NCBI RefSeq assembly: GCF_007751035.1
Contig: NZ_CP036433.1
Location: forward strand, 8,785,001 to 8,849,000
Direction: 5' to 3'
Length of the DNA stretch: 64,000 nt
Source of the DNA: Lignipirellula cremea
Lineage (GTDB): Bacteria > Planctomycetota > Planctomycetia > Pirellulales > Pirellulaceae
Shown here in pieces: positions 35,185 through 43,834 of the stretch (position 1 is the stretch's first letter; every line of letters starts with the position of its first letter). A program made the position numbers and the translations under genes. Below the pieces are notes generated by a model. It was not told where the DNA came from and did no database searches. It worked only from the letters and a program-made list of their open reading frames with translations.

Positions 35185-35432
35185 TCGACATTTCCTCGAC
35201 AGCTCCTCGACAAGGGATGAACGCCTTGTTGACCGTTCATTGACCGTTCATTGACCGTTCATTGACCGTAGATCAACCGGTCGCCAACCGTAGATTGACC
35301 GCCTGTCAACCTTTCATCGACCGTCCACTGACACTCCATCGACATGCTGTCCACAGTTGGTTGACCGTTCATCGACCGTCTGGCGACGCTTTCTCAACAC
35401 GTTGTCGACACGCTATCGACAGGTTATCGACA
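35185..35432. repeat. 11-bp helically phased repeat array, 23 units
   Basis: The core T(T/C)GAC(C/A) recurs exactly every 11 bases from 35187 to 35429 without a skipped unit; in a few units GAC is AAC or CAC. The six spacer bases vary, but runs such as ttgaccgttca repeat perfectly at 35229-35270. Eleven is not a multiple of three and the core contains TGA, so successive units place stops in all three plus-strand frames; the array is non-coding. It lies in the divergent gap between the chaperone unit (start 35007) and the ABC genes (promoter 35557). All cores lie on nearly one face of the helix. Confidence 0.95.
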
Positions 35433-35556
35433 CTCGCGCGGGAGGTCGACCGGGTCGCTTGGGAAAAAGTCGGCGGTGGCGTGTGAACCACCAGGGGATC
35501 GGGTGCGTAGAACGATCGCCGTGTTCTTTTCCGCGCGCCGGGATCGGCATCGCCAC

Positions 35557-35584
35557 TTGAGAGGGCGGCGCAGCGCTCTATATT
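35557..35584 (+). promoter_or_regulatory. Sigma-70-type promoter of the Gld ABC operon
   Basis: TTGAGA (35557-35562) and TATATT (35579-35584) are separated by 16 bases; each differs from consensus at one position. Transcription would begin about 145 bases before the ABC ATPase start and about 125 bases after the end of the 11-bp array. Confidence 0.65.
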
Positions 35585-35734
35585 GGGCGTCTGAAAGGGT
35601 TTCCCACGTCGGTGGGGAACCGAGGAAGGCCCCTGTCCGGCGCCGGCGTGGTGGTGCTCCTGGCGACGAAGGAACCGGCCGGTTCCGTTTCCCTTGCCTG
35701 ATTTCTTTACTCGTATTCGTGACTTGGATTACCG

Positions 35735-36541
35735 ATGGCGGACTCTTCTCCGGATGATACGCAGGATCGAGCGCCCGACGCCGCCCTGGAGCAGTCGGGT
35801 GCGAAGACGGCGGAGCCGATGATCGAAGCGGTCCACCTTTCCAAGTTCTACGGCGTGTTCACGGCCACGCGGGACATCAGCTTCCAGGTCAACAAAGGGG
35901 AAGTCGTCGCCTTCCTGGGACCAAACGGCGCCGGCAAAAGCACCACGATGAAAATGCTGACCGGTTATCTGGCCCCTTCGCAAGGGACGGCCCGGATCGC
36001 CGGCTTTGAGGTGTCGACCCATCGCCGCGAGGCTTCCCGCCGCCTGGGTTACCTGCCGGAAAACGGCCCGCTGTACCCCGACATGACGCCCAGCAGCATG
36101 CTCAATTTTATGGCCGAAGTCCGCGGCATGTCGCCCGGCTATAAAGCGGCCCGGATCGCCGCCGTGGCCGAACTGTGCGATCTGCACGGCGTGTTTCAGA
36201 AGCCAATCAGCAAGCTCTCCAAAGGCTACCGCCAGCGCGTCGGCATGGCGCAGGCGCTGCTGCACGAGCCCGATGTGCTGATCCTCGATGAGCCGACCGC
36301 CGGCCTGGACCCCAACCAGATTCACCATGTGCGAGAGATGATCCTGCAGCTGGGGGCCGAGAAGACCATCCTGCTGTCGACCCATATTCTGCAGGAAGTC
36401 GAAGCCATGTGCAGCCGCGTGGTGATGATCAGCGAAGGCCAGAAACGTTACGACGGGCCCGTCGCCGGACTGGCGGAAGCCCAGGAGTCGCTTGATGAAG
36501 CGTTCCGTCGCCGCACCGCCGCGGAGGCCGAACCGGCCTGA
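35735..36541 (+). CDS. ABC transporter ATPase, GldA-like
   Basis: 268 residues. An extra N-terminal 28 residues precede the ATPase core. Walker A is GPNGAGKST, the signature is LSKGYRQRVGMAQALL, Walker B is VLILDEPTAGLD, and the switch histidine is in LLSTHILQEVE. The close relation to Gld/Nos-type ATPases fits the downstream fused permease/GldG gene and DUF4340 gene. Such systems move or remodel unknown cell-surface material; in Bacteroidetes they are linked to gliding. A good promoter lies 150 bases upstream. Confidence 0.9.
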   Translation: MADSSPDDTQDRAPDAALEQSGAKTAEPMIEAVHLSKFYGVFTATRDISFQVNKGEVVAFLGPNGAGKSTTMKMLTGYLAPSQGTARIAGFEVSTHRREASRRLGYLPENGPLYPDMTPSSMLNFMAEVRGMSPGYKAARIAAVAELCDLHGVFQKPISKLSKGYRQRVGMAQALLHEPDVLILDEPTAGLDPNQIHHVREMILQLGAEKTILLSTHILQEVEAMCSRVVMISEGQKRYDGPVAGLAEAQESLDEAFRRRTAAEAEPA

Positions 36542-36621
36542 CGTCCCCCGGGCGCCTGGCCCGTTTCCCGTCGACCTGAATCCGCCCTCCCCTTCCCTTT
36601 GATTCCGCCGTAAGTCTCGCC

Positions 36622-39492
36622 ATGTCAATGCTGTTTGCTTTCCTGATGCTCCTGCTCATCGACACGTTTTTTGTGTGCGGGTTGGCGCTGCTGCTGGGAC
36701 CGGTGGGATACACAAACAAGCCGGCGTTCGCCGTGCTGATGCGGAACTTTGTCGGCTATTTCAGCAATCCAACCGGGTATGTGTTTCTGTGCGTGTTTGT
36801 CGTGCTGACCTGTTCGGCCGCCTTTTTGCCGCAGGAATTCTTCAACAACAACCTGGCCAATCTCGATCAACTGAACCAGTATCTGCCGCTAGTGATGCTG
36901 GTGTTTATCCCGGCCATCACCATGGGAGCCTGGGCCGATGAACGTCGCCAGGGGACCGACGAACTGCTGCTGACGCTGCCGGCGACCGACTTTGACATTG
37001 TGATGGGCAAGTACCTGGCGGCGGCGATGATCTTTACGATCTCGCTGATCTTCTCGCAAATCTGTTCGTTCGCCGTGTTGATCTTTCTGACCAACGGCGT
37101 TCTGGATCTGGGGCTGCTCTGTACGACGTATCTGGGTTACTGGCTGATGGGCCTGGCGATGATTTCCATCGGCATGGTGGCCTCCTTTTTGACGAATAAC
37201 CTGACGATTGCGTTTATCCTGGGCGTCGCCATGAACGCTCCGCTGGCGCTCATGTCGTACGCCCACCTGTTGATCTCGCGGGATTCGGTCGCCCAGGCGA
37301 TTGAGCAGTGGGGCCTGCTGGAACAGTTCAGCGACTTTGGCCGCGGGGTGATCAGCCTTTCCAGCACCGTGTTTTTTGTGATGCTGATGGTGATCGGCCA
37401 GTATGTGTGCATGGTGCTGATCGGTCGCCGGCACTGGCTGGGCGGGTCCGACGGCGAGTCGATGCTGGGGCATTACGTGGTGCGTACGATCTGCCTGATC
37501 CTGGCGGCCGCCGGCCTGACGTATCTGCTGTCAAACGCGGATCCGGTCCGGCTGGATATGACCGAAGGCCGCGTCAACTCGCTGGCGCCCGACACCCGCC
37601 TGGTCCTGGGCGAACTGGAAAACGACAAGCCCGTTTATATCGATGCCTATATCAGCGAGAACATTCCGGAAGCGTACGCCGAGACGCGATTCCAGCTGGA
37701 AACGCTGCTGAAAGAATTTGAAGCGATGGCCGGCGGCAAGATCCACGTCCGCATCCACAAGGACCTGGATCCCTTCGGCCCGATCGCCGACCAGGCCGAA
37801 GAACGCTATGGCATCCGCGCGCGGAACATCGTCACCCAGCAACGCGGCGTGTTGCGCAACGAAGATGTGATTTTGGGGGCCGCCTTTACCTGCGGCCTGG
37901 AAAAGGTCGTGGCGCCGTTCTTTGATTCCGGCATTCCGGTGGAGTATGAACTGGTCCGGTCGATCACCACCGTCGCCAAGGGGGAACAGCAAACGATCGG
38001 CGTCGTCCAGACCAACTGGAAACTGATGGGCGGCGAAGTCGTGCTGCCGACCGCCCAGGGGCCGCAACTCGCCCGCCTGGGGAAAGAGGCCTTCATTCGC
38101 GAGCTGGAAAAACAGTATCGCGTTGAGACGGTCGATCCCAGCGAGCCGATCGAACGGGGCAAATACAAAGTCCTGTTCGTCGCCCAGCCCTCATCGCTGT
38201 CCGACTCGCAGTTGACTAACGTGATGCGGGCGATCCGCGACGGGCAGCCGACCGCCATTTTTGAAGATCCGCTGCCCGTCAGCATCCAGGCCCCCGGCAC
38301 CGGCGACGAACGGCTGCTGGATCCCATCCTGCTGCGACTGGGCCGCATGCCGGAACCCAAGTGCGATATGAAGCGGCTCTGGGACATGCTGGGCATCCAT
38401 GTCAGCACGGCCCGCGACGAGAACCAGGCGCAGCGTTACAAGGCGGTCTGGCAGGACTACAACCCGTACCCCAAACTGAAAATGAACGGCGTCCAGGCGG
38501 TCGTGTTTGTGCGGGATGAAGCCCGGGCCGACAAGGTCGCCTTTAACCCGGGCGATCCGATCACGGCCGAGATCGAAGAACTCTGGTTCCTCTGCCCCGG
38601 CGCGATCCAGCCGCGTCCCTCGGATCTGAAGGTCACCCCGCTGGTCCGCACCGGCGACAACTCGGGCGAGCTCCTCACCAGCGAGTACCGCCAGTTTGGC
38701 TCTAACCCGGCCATGCTCAAAGCCAAAAAAGGCCTGCCCGTCGCCGGCCGGGAGTTCGTCCTGGCCGCCCGTATCCAGGGCGTTCCGCCGGTGGAGAAAT
38801 CCCCCCTGTTCCCCGACGCCGAACCGGCCAGCGACGGCAAACAGCCCGAGATCGACGTGGTCTACGTGGCCGACATCGACCTGATGATGGCCGACTTTGT
38901 CCGCTCCTCCGAAGAGACCGACCAGCGAATCGACAACGTCAACTTCCTGCTCAACATTGTCGATGTGCTGGCGGGCGATCAGCGGTTTGTCAACATTCGC
39001 AGCCGCAAGCTCCAGCTCAGCACCCTGCAGCGGATCGAAGACCTGACCGCCCAGGCCCAGCAGCGCGAACAGCGAGCCACCCAGGAAGCCGAACAGCGAC
39101 TGGCGCTCGATTACAAGAAGATCGAAGAAGAAACCAACCGTGAAGTCGAAGCGGCCCGCGAGCGCGTCCGCGAACTCACCCGTAAAGCCAGCAAGGGGGA
39201 TAACGTCGACCTGGGGGCGTTACAGCTGGCCCGCGAAAAAGAAGCCGTGGCGGAATTCAAAAGCAATCGCGAGAAAGAATTCAAGCGGGAAAGCAACGAG
39301 AAGGAACTTAACGAAACCAACCGCCGCAACGAGCGCCGCACCAATCTGGAAATCCGCAACGTCGAACGCTGGATCAAGATCATGTCGGTCGCCCTGCCGC
39401 CCCTGATCCCGCTGGCCATCGGCTTTGGCGTGTTTGTCACGAGGCGCCTGCGCGAACGCGAAGGCGTGTCCAAAGCGCGGCTGCGCTGGTAG
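36622..39492 (+). CDS. ABC-2 permease fused to a GldG-like auxiliary domain
   Basis: 956 residues. The first 310 residues hold two N-terminal helices and an ABC-2 permease with about six helices (EFFNNNLANLDQLNQ, GAWADERRQGTDELLLTLPA typical of GldF). The following extracytoplasmic part (about 315-780, DMTEGRVNSLAPDTRLVL) matches the GldG/ABC_transp_aux family. A charged coiled coil (about 800-915) and one last helix close the protein. In Flavobacterium, GldF and GldG are separate proteins, so this is a fusion, as is common in Planctomycetes. It should pair with the ATPase encoded 80 bases upstream. Confidence 0.88.
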   Translation: MSMLFAFLMLLLIDTFFVCGLALLLGPVGYTNKPAFAVLMRNFVGYFSNPTGYVFLCVFVVLTCSAAFLPQEFFNNNLANLDQLNQYLPLVMLVFIPAITMGAWADERRQGTDELLLTLPATDFDIVMGKYLAAAMIFTISLIFSQICSFAVLIFLTNGVLDLGLLCTTYLGYWLMGLAMISIGMVASFLTNNLTIAFILGVAMNAPLALMSYAHLLISRDSVAQAIEQWGLLEQFSDFGRGVISLSSTVFFVMLMVIGQYVCMVLIGRRHWLGGSDGESMLGHYVVRTICLILAAAGLTYLLSNADPVRLDMTEGRVNSLAPDTRLVLGELENDKPVYIDAYISENIPEAYAETRFQLETLLKEFEAMAGGKIHVRIHKDLDPFGPIADQAEERYGIRARNIVTQQRGVLRNEDVILGAAFTCGLEKVVAPFFDSGIPVEYELVRSITTVAKGEQQTIGVVQTNWKLMGGEVVLPTAQGPQLARLGKEAFIRELEKQYRVETVDPSEPIERGKYKVLFVAQPSSLSDSQLTNVMRAIRDGQPTAIFEDPLPVSIQAPGTGDERLLDPILLRLGRMPEPKCDMKRLWDMLGIHVSTARDENQAQRYKAVWQDYNPYPKLKMNGVQAVVFVRDEARADKVAFNPGDPITAEIEELWFLCPGAIQPRPSDLKVTPLVRTGDNSGELLTSEYRQFGSNPAMLKAKKGLPVAGREFVLAARIQGVPPVEKSPLFPDAEPASDGKQPEIDVVYVADIDLMMADFVRSSEETDQRIDNVNFLLNIVDVLAGDQRFVNIRSRKLQLSTLQRIEDLTAQAQQREQRATQEAEQRLALDYKKIEEETNREVEAARERVRELTRKASKGDNVDLGALQLAREKEAVAEFKSNREKEFKRESNEKELNETNRRNERRTNLEIRNVERWIKIMSVALPPLIPLAIGFGVFVTRRLREREGVSKARLRW

Positions 39493-39566
39493 TCGATCCG
39501 GCCGCCAGTACGCGCCGCCCGCCGGGCGCCGTGACGGTCTCCCTTGAGGTATCGGAGTGAAATCAA

Positions 39567-41339
39567 ATGACCGAATCGATGAAAACGCTGCTCTATGTCA
39601 GCACTGCGGCGGTTGTCATGTCGTGCGTGGGCATTGTCGTCTGGCGGCAAACACCTGCGGCCGAACAGGTCGAAGAAATGGTCGGCAAACCGCTGTTTAC
39701 CGACCTGAAAGATCCGCTTGACGCGGCCAGCCTGGAGATCGTCCGTTATGATTCCCAGCTGGGCCAGATCAAACCGTTCCGCGTGGCGCAAGTCGGCGGA
39801 CGCTGGGTGATTCCCTCGCAGTCCAACTATCCGGCCGACGCCGAGTCGCGGCTCCGCGGCATCGCCACCGAACTGATGAGCGTCAAAGTGCTGGGCGTCG
39901 CCAGCGATCTGCCCAGCGACCACGAGCAGTACGGCGTCGTCAAACCGGACCAGAACAACCTCAAAACCAGCGCCGACTCCCTCGGCGTGCTGGTCCGTCT
40001 GGAAGATAAAAAAGGGAAGCCGCTGGCCGGCATGATCGTCGGCCGGGCCGTCGACTCGACCGACGACGCATCCCCCGCGGCCCGGCTGCAGGCAGCCGGC
40101 TCCCAGCAGCGCTATGTCCGCCTGCTGGGTCAGGACGGGCAAGGCCAGGACCGCGTGTTTGTGGCTTCGGTCGATCTGGACCAGTTCTCCAGCCGGTTCG
40201 AGGACTGGATCCAGACCGACCTGCTGGAGTTCAGCCCGATTGCCCTCGATCAGATTTCCATCCGCGAGTACGCCGTCACGCCCGTCAACCAGCTGCAGGT
40301 CAAACTGACGGAGCGAAGCGAGATCACGGTCCGCGAAAAAGACGCGCAGTGGGAGCTTGTCTCGCTCAGCCTGTACGGCGACAACGGCTGGGAAAAAGGC
40401 AGCCTGCCCCCAGGCCAGCAGATCAACGCGGAGCGCCTGAACGAACTGAAAGACGCCATCAAAGACCTCACCATTGTCGGCGTGCAACGGAAACCGGCGC
40501 TGCTGTCCGACGAGCTCAAAGGCAGCCAGAGCCAGATGACGATCGACGCCGCCGGCAAGCAGGGCCTGGAACGGGCCGGCTTCTGGCTGATCGAAGGCCG
40601 CATTGTCAGCAACAACGGCGAGCTCGTTATCCGCATGAACACCGGCTTCAGCTATCGCCTGCGTTTCGGCCGCTCGGCCAGCCTGGGCGATGAAGAGAAC
40701 GCCGGCATCAACCGTTATGTGTTCGCCGTGGCGGAGCTGGACGAACAGCAGTTCCCCGCCCCCGCCAAACCAGAGCTCCCCGCCCTGCCTGGCGCCGAAA
40801 AAACGGACGATGACAAAACCGATGGCGAAAAACAGCCCAGTGCGGCCGCCGACGCCGATCGCCGGGCCGAGATCGAAGCGGAACGGAAACGCCTGCTGAC
40901 CGAGTATGAACTGGTGTTCAAACAGTGGCAAGCCAAACGCCGCCAGGCCGAAATCCAGGTCCGCAATCTCAACGCCCGCTTTGCCGACTGGTTCTTTATC
41001 GTCCCCGAGCAAACGTTCCAGAAGCTCCATCTGGGCCGCGACGATCTGTTCGCCCTCGCCGACACCGCGCCGTCCACTCCCCGTTTCGGTCCCGGCTCCG
41101 GCATCCTCGCCCCGCCGCCACCGCCCCAGTCGACGACCCCCGAAGCCCCCCCTGCCCCGCCCGCCGACAAATCAAAGGTTGACGAACCAAAGGTTGACGA
41201 ACCGAAAGCTGTCGAGCCGAAAGCCGACGAACCCAAAGCCGACGAACCCAAAGCCGACGAACCCAAAGCGAACGAACCCAAAGCCGACGAACCCAAGGCG
41301 AACGAACCGAAGTCGGATGAGCCACCAGGCGATTCCTGA
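39567..41339 (+). CDS. DUF4340 protein with EPKAD repeat tail
   Basis: 590 residues. One N-terminal helix (TLLYVSTAAVVMSCVGIVVW) anchors it. The outer part, with DAASLEIVRYDSQLGQIKPF and several repeated modules, fits DUF4340, a family usually encoded beside GldG-type proteins. Residues around 430-480 form a charged helix. The C-terminus is a proline-rich linker and ten 5-residue EPK(A/V)(D/N) repeats that end the protein. A GGAG ribosome site precedes the ATG. It is the third and last gene of the Gld operon, followed by a terminator. Confidence 0.82.
   Translation: MTESMKTLLYVSTAAVVMSCVGIVVWRQTPAAEQVEEMVGKPLFTDLKDPLDAASLEIVRYDSQLGQIKPFRVAQVGGRWVIPSQSNYPADAESRLRGIATELMSVKVLGVASDLPSDHEQYGVVKPDQNNLKTSADSLGVLVRLEDKKGKPLAGMIVGRAVDSTDDASPAARLQAAGSQQRYVRLLGQDGQGQDRVFVASVDLDQFSSRFEDWIQTDLLEFSPIALDQISIREYAVTPVNQLQVKLTERSEITVREKDAQWELVSLSLYGDNGWEKGSLPPGQQINAERLNELKDAIKDLTIVGVQRKPALLSDELKGSQSQMTIDAAGKQGLERAGFWLIEGRIVSNNGELVIRMNTGFSYRLRFGRSASLGDEENAGINRYVFAVAELDEQQFPAPAKPELPALPGAEKTDDDKTDGEKQPSAAADADRRAEIEAERKRLLTEYELVFKQWQAKRRQAEIQVRNLNARFADWFFIVPEQTFQKLHLGRDDLFALADTAPSTPRFGPGSGILAPPPPPQSTTPEAPPAPPADKSKVDEPKVDEPKAVEPKADEPKADEPKADEPKANEPKADEPKANEPKSDEPPGDS
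41175..41324 (+). repeat. 15-bp in-frame repeats encoding K(A/V)DEP
   Basis: Exactly ten 15-bp units fill 150 bases at the end of the DUF4340 gene. Variants are KVDEP, KAVEP, KADEP, KANEP and KSDEP. The tail is acidic-basic alternating and probably disordered. Confidence 0.9.
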
Positions 41340-41344
41340 GAAAC

Positions 41345-41396
41345 GAGAGAGGAATCACTGCCGCATTCGTCCCCAAAAACTCTCTCTTCTTTTCTT
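41345..41396 (+). terminator. Terminator of the Gld operon
   Basis: GAGAGAG (41345-41351) pairs with CTCTCTC (41380-41386), followed by a pyrimidine tract TTCTTTTCTT. A competing stem joins ccgcattcgt to acgatgcgg. It lies just after the DUF4340 stop, between convergent genes. Confidence 0.6.
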
Positions 41397-41460
41397 CTGC
41401 GAACGATGCGGTGAATCCCTCTTTTCTTATCGCTTTTAGCGTCGCAAAGGCGTGTACCCG

Positions 41461-42300
41461 CTACCCCGGCAGCTTGTAAAACCGGGCGGCCGTGCCGCCG
41501 AAGATCGCGGTGGTTTCGGCAGTCGACATCATCCCAACGGCTCCCTGCAGGGCGTCGTAAACCTGCTCGTAACTGGCGGCCAGTTCGCAGACCGGCCAAT
41601 CCGATCCGTACATGCATCGCTCGGGGCCGAAACTTTCCAAAGCCGTTTGAATGTACGGTTTCAGGTCGGCCAGCTTCCAGGCTTCCCAGTCGGCTTCGGT
41701 CACCATGCCCGACAGCTTGCAGTACACGTTGGGAAAGCGGGCGGCGGCCTGGAACGGTTCCAGCCAGTCGTCCATGGCGCCGTCCTTGATCCGCGGCTTC
41801 GCCAGATGGTCGATCACCAGCGGCAGCCCAGGCAATTCGCGGGCCAGCGTCGTCGCATGCTTCAGGTGTTTGACATAGAACAGCATGTCAAACGGCACGC
41901 CATGCTTTTCCAGCACCTTCAGGCCGCGGATCACCTCGGGCCGCACGATAAAGTCATCGTCCGGCTCGTCCTGCACGACATGCCGGACGCCGACAAATTT
42001 GGGATGATCCTTGAACTCCAGCAACTGCTCTTCGCATTGCTCGCTGGCCAGATCGACCCAGCCCACCACGCCGGCGATGTAGTTGAACTGCTCCGCCAGC
42101 CCCAGCGCCCAGCGATTCTCGGCCGTGTTGTGCTGCGTCTGCACAAAGATCGAACGCTCGATCCCTTTCTTCGCCAGTTGCGGCAGCAGTTCGACCGGCA
42201 GAAAGTCCCGCCGGATCGGCTCCAGCTCCGGCGCCTCCAGCCAGGAGTAATCAAACGGCTGGCTAAGCTGCCAGAAGTGCTGGTGCGAATCAATCTTCAT
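41461..42300 (-). CDS. Amidohydrolase-fold sugar lactonase (L-fuconolactonase-like)
   Basis: 279 residues. A TIM-barrel amidohydrolase of the COG3618 type: metal-binding DSHQHFWQ at the N-terminus, HPKFVGVRHVVQDEPDD, LVIDHLAKP, and RCMYGSDWPVC with the late catalytic aspartate. Characterised relatives open L-fucono-, L-rhamnono- or L-galactono-lactones. In this operon it would hydrolyse the lactone made by the L-galactose-dehydrogenase-like AKR. It is the last gene of the operon. A GAGG ribosome site precedes the ATG. Confidence 0.82.
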   Translation of the reverse strand: MKIDSHQHFWQLSQPFDYSWLEAPELEPIRRDFLPVELLPQLAKKGIERSIFVQTQHNTAENRWALGLAEQFNYIAGVVGWVDLASEQCEEQLLEFKDHPKFVGVRHVVQDEPDDDFIVRPEVIRGLKVLEKHGVPFDMLFYVKHLKHATTLARELPGLPLVIDHLAKPRIKDGAMDDWLEPFQAAARFPNVYCKLSGMVTEADWEAWKLADLKPYIQTALESFGPERCMYGSDWPVCELAASYEQVYDALQGAVGMMSTAETTAIFGGTAARFYKLPG

Positions 42301-42399
42301 AACGCCTCTCCAGACGACCGCCAGGGACGCGAACGCATCCCTGCGGCATTTCGGTTCTCACGCTCCCCGCAACTGGCAGGGAAACGAAAAAGAAGCAGT

Positions 42400-42418
42400 C
42401 CTTTCGCGGGGCGAAAGG
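42400..42418. repeat. Hairpin CCTTTCGC-ggg-GCGAAAGG
   Basis: A perfect eight-base stem with a three-base loop, in the 132-base gap between the SDR stop and the lactonase start. Its shape (CTTTYNC, three-base loop, mirrored arm) resembles the small hairpins of the dispersed repeat, but the flanks do not match. It could reduce expression of the last gene. Confidence 0.6.
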
Positions 42419-42432
42419 CAATGCAACGGCGA

Positions 42433-43245
42433 CTAAATGGTGACCGAGGAGAAACCGCCGTCGACCACAATGTTCTGGCCCGTCACAAACGAGGAAGCAC
42501 GGGACGAAGCCAGCCAGACGACGGCGCCGTCAAGCTCTTCCGGTTTGCCGAACCGCGCCATGGGCGTGTGGCCGACGATCTGCCCGCCGCGTTCGGTGTA
42601 GCCGCCGTCCTCGGTGAACAGCAGCGCCCGGTTCTGTTCGGCCGGGAAAAAGCCGGGGCTGATGGCGTTGACCCGCACCCCTTTTTCGGCCCATTCCCGG
42701 GCCAGGAATTTGGTGAGGTTGATCACGGCCGCTTTAGCGGCCGAATAGGCCACCACGCGCGACAGCGGGATCATGCCGGCCATGGAAGCGATATTGATAA
42801 TGCTGCCCCGCCCGGCGCCGACCATCCCTTCGCCAAAGACCTGGCTGGGCGACAGCGCGCCGCCGACCAGGTTCAAATCGAACACGGCCCGCCAGGCTTC
42901 CAGCGGCAACTGGCAAAAATCGCTGCCAGGCGGCAGCGTCGCATCGGGCCGGTTGCCGCCGGTCGCGTTGACCAGCACGCTTACCGTATCAAACCGGGAC
43001 ACAATCTGGTCGCGGGCCCGGCAGAGCGAGTCCCGGTCCATGGCGTCGGCCGCCTGGAAAAAAGCCGTCCCGCCGGCGGCTTCGATCGTGGCGACCCGCT
43101 GCTGTCCGCGTTCTTCGTTCCGGCCAATAATGGCGACGCGGGCCCCTTGCGCAGCCAGGGCTTCGGCCATACCGCCGCCCAGCACGCCGGTGCCGCCGAC
43201 CACAACGGCCGTTTCATTTTCCAGATTAAACAGATCAGATTTCAT
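42433..43245 (-). CDS. SDR oxidoreductase, D-mannonate/fructuronate oxidoreductase (UxuB-SDR) type
   Basis: 270 residues, classical SDR. The NAD(P) site is VVGGTGVLGGGMAEAL and the NAG-like motif is VNATGGN. The catalytic Ser is in INIASMAGM and the Tyr/Lys pair in AYSAAKAAV. The stretch ISPGFFPAEQNR followed by TPMARFGKPEEL is shared with the SDR-type fructuronate reductases of Bacillus and Thermotoga, not with general sugar SDRs. It would reduce D-fructuronate to D-mannonate. It is encoded 15 bases after the FucU-like gene. Confidence 0.8.
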   Translation of the reverse strand: MKSDLFNLENETAVVVGGTGVLGGGMAEALAAQGARVAIIGRNEERGQQRVATIEAAGGTAFFQAADAMDRDSLCRARDQIVSRFDTVSVLVNATGGNRPDATLPPGSDFCQLPLEAWRAVFDLNLVGGALSPSQVFGEGMVGAGRGSIINIASMAGMIPLSRVVAYSAAKAAVINLTKFLAREWAEKGVRVNAISPGFFPAEQNRALLFTEDGGYTERGGQIVGHTPMARFGKPEELDGAVVWLASSRASSFVTGQNIVVDGGFSSVTI

Positions 43246-43260
43246 GGTGGATTTCTCAGG

Positions 43261-43707
43261 TTAGTCCATGCGAACGCCGATGGTCAGCAAGATATTCGCA
43301 AAGCGTTGCTGATCGGCCGTTTGAATTGTCAGCACATGATCGGGAGTGGCGACCGCCTCGTAGAAGGCCCATTTTTCAATCGGCTCCAGGCCAATCTCCA
43401 GGCCGCCGTCCTGCATCGACTGGCGATACTCGTCCCACACTGGCGGATCTTCGGTCAGGGCGTATGGCCCGGTTGTTTCGTACATCATCGTATTCACGGC
43501 CTCCAGCGGCACGGCCGAGATCAGCGCCTGCAGCACCTGGTTGCACGTTACCAGGCCGGGCATCAGGTTCAAATGCAACAGCTCCGCCTGGGGGCCAATC
43601 TTGGAAGAAGCCGGGTAGTTGCCGTCGGCGATCAGCACTTTGGAATGGTGGCCGGCCCCGCCCAGCACGCCAAGAATCGTGGGGTGAATCAGTTGCATTT
43701 TCAGCAT
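43261..43707 (-). CDS. RbsD/FucU family sugar mutarotase
   Basis: 148 residues, the normal size for FucU. The start (MQLIHPTILGVLGGAGHHSK) has the family histidine pair, followed by VLIADGNYPASSK and the C-terminal ADQQRFANILLTIG. FucU interconverts the anomers of L-fucose and related sugars. L-galactose is L-fucose with a 6-hydroxyl, so it is a plausible substrate here. The enzyme would supply the anomer that the dehydrogenase uses. ATG 43707 is preferred over 43740 because AAGGAA lies at good spacing. Confidence 0.85.
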   Translation of the reverse strand: MLKMQLIHPTILGVLGGAGHHSKVLIADGNYPASSKIGPQAELLHLNLMPGLVTCNQVLQALISAVPLEAVNTMMYETTGPYALTEDPPVWDEYRQSMQDGGLEIGLEPIEKWAFYEAVATPDHVLTIQTADQQRFANILLTIGVRMD

Positions 43708-43834
43708 GGGTCGTTCCTTCGGGCGTTGCGAGCTGGACAAGGTTGAACAGGAATGGGGCGAGCGTCAAACAGAGCCGGGCAGCTGTTTCAAGCGACGTCC
43801 CCCGCCAAGAGACGTCGCTTTTCTCTCGACGCCC

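Noticed and set aside
35185-35432. CRISPR array
   Set aside because: The unit is 11 bases with no spacers of typical length and no cas genes nearby.
35340-35432. Chromosomal origin call from DnaA-box-like units
   Set aside because: Only loose matches to TTATCCACA, and no dnaA, dnaN or AT-rich unwinding region is present; kept only as a hypothesis in the findings.
35262-35486. 75-codon plus-strand open frame in the 11-bp array
   Set aside because: The frame is a by-product of the periodic repeat, has no ribosome site and no family motif.
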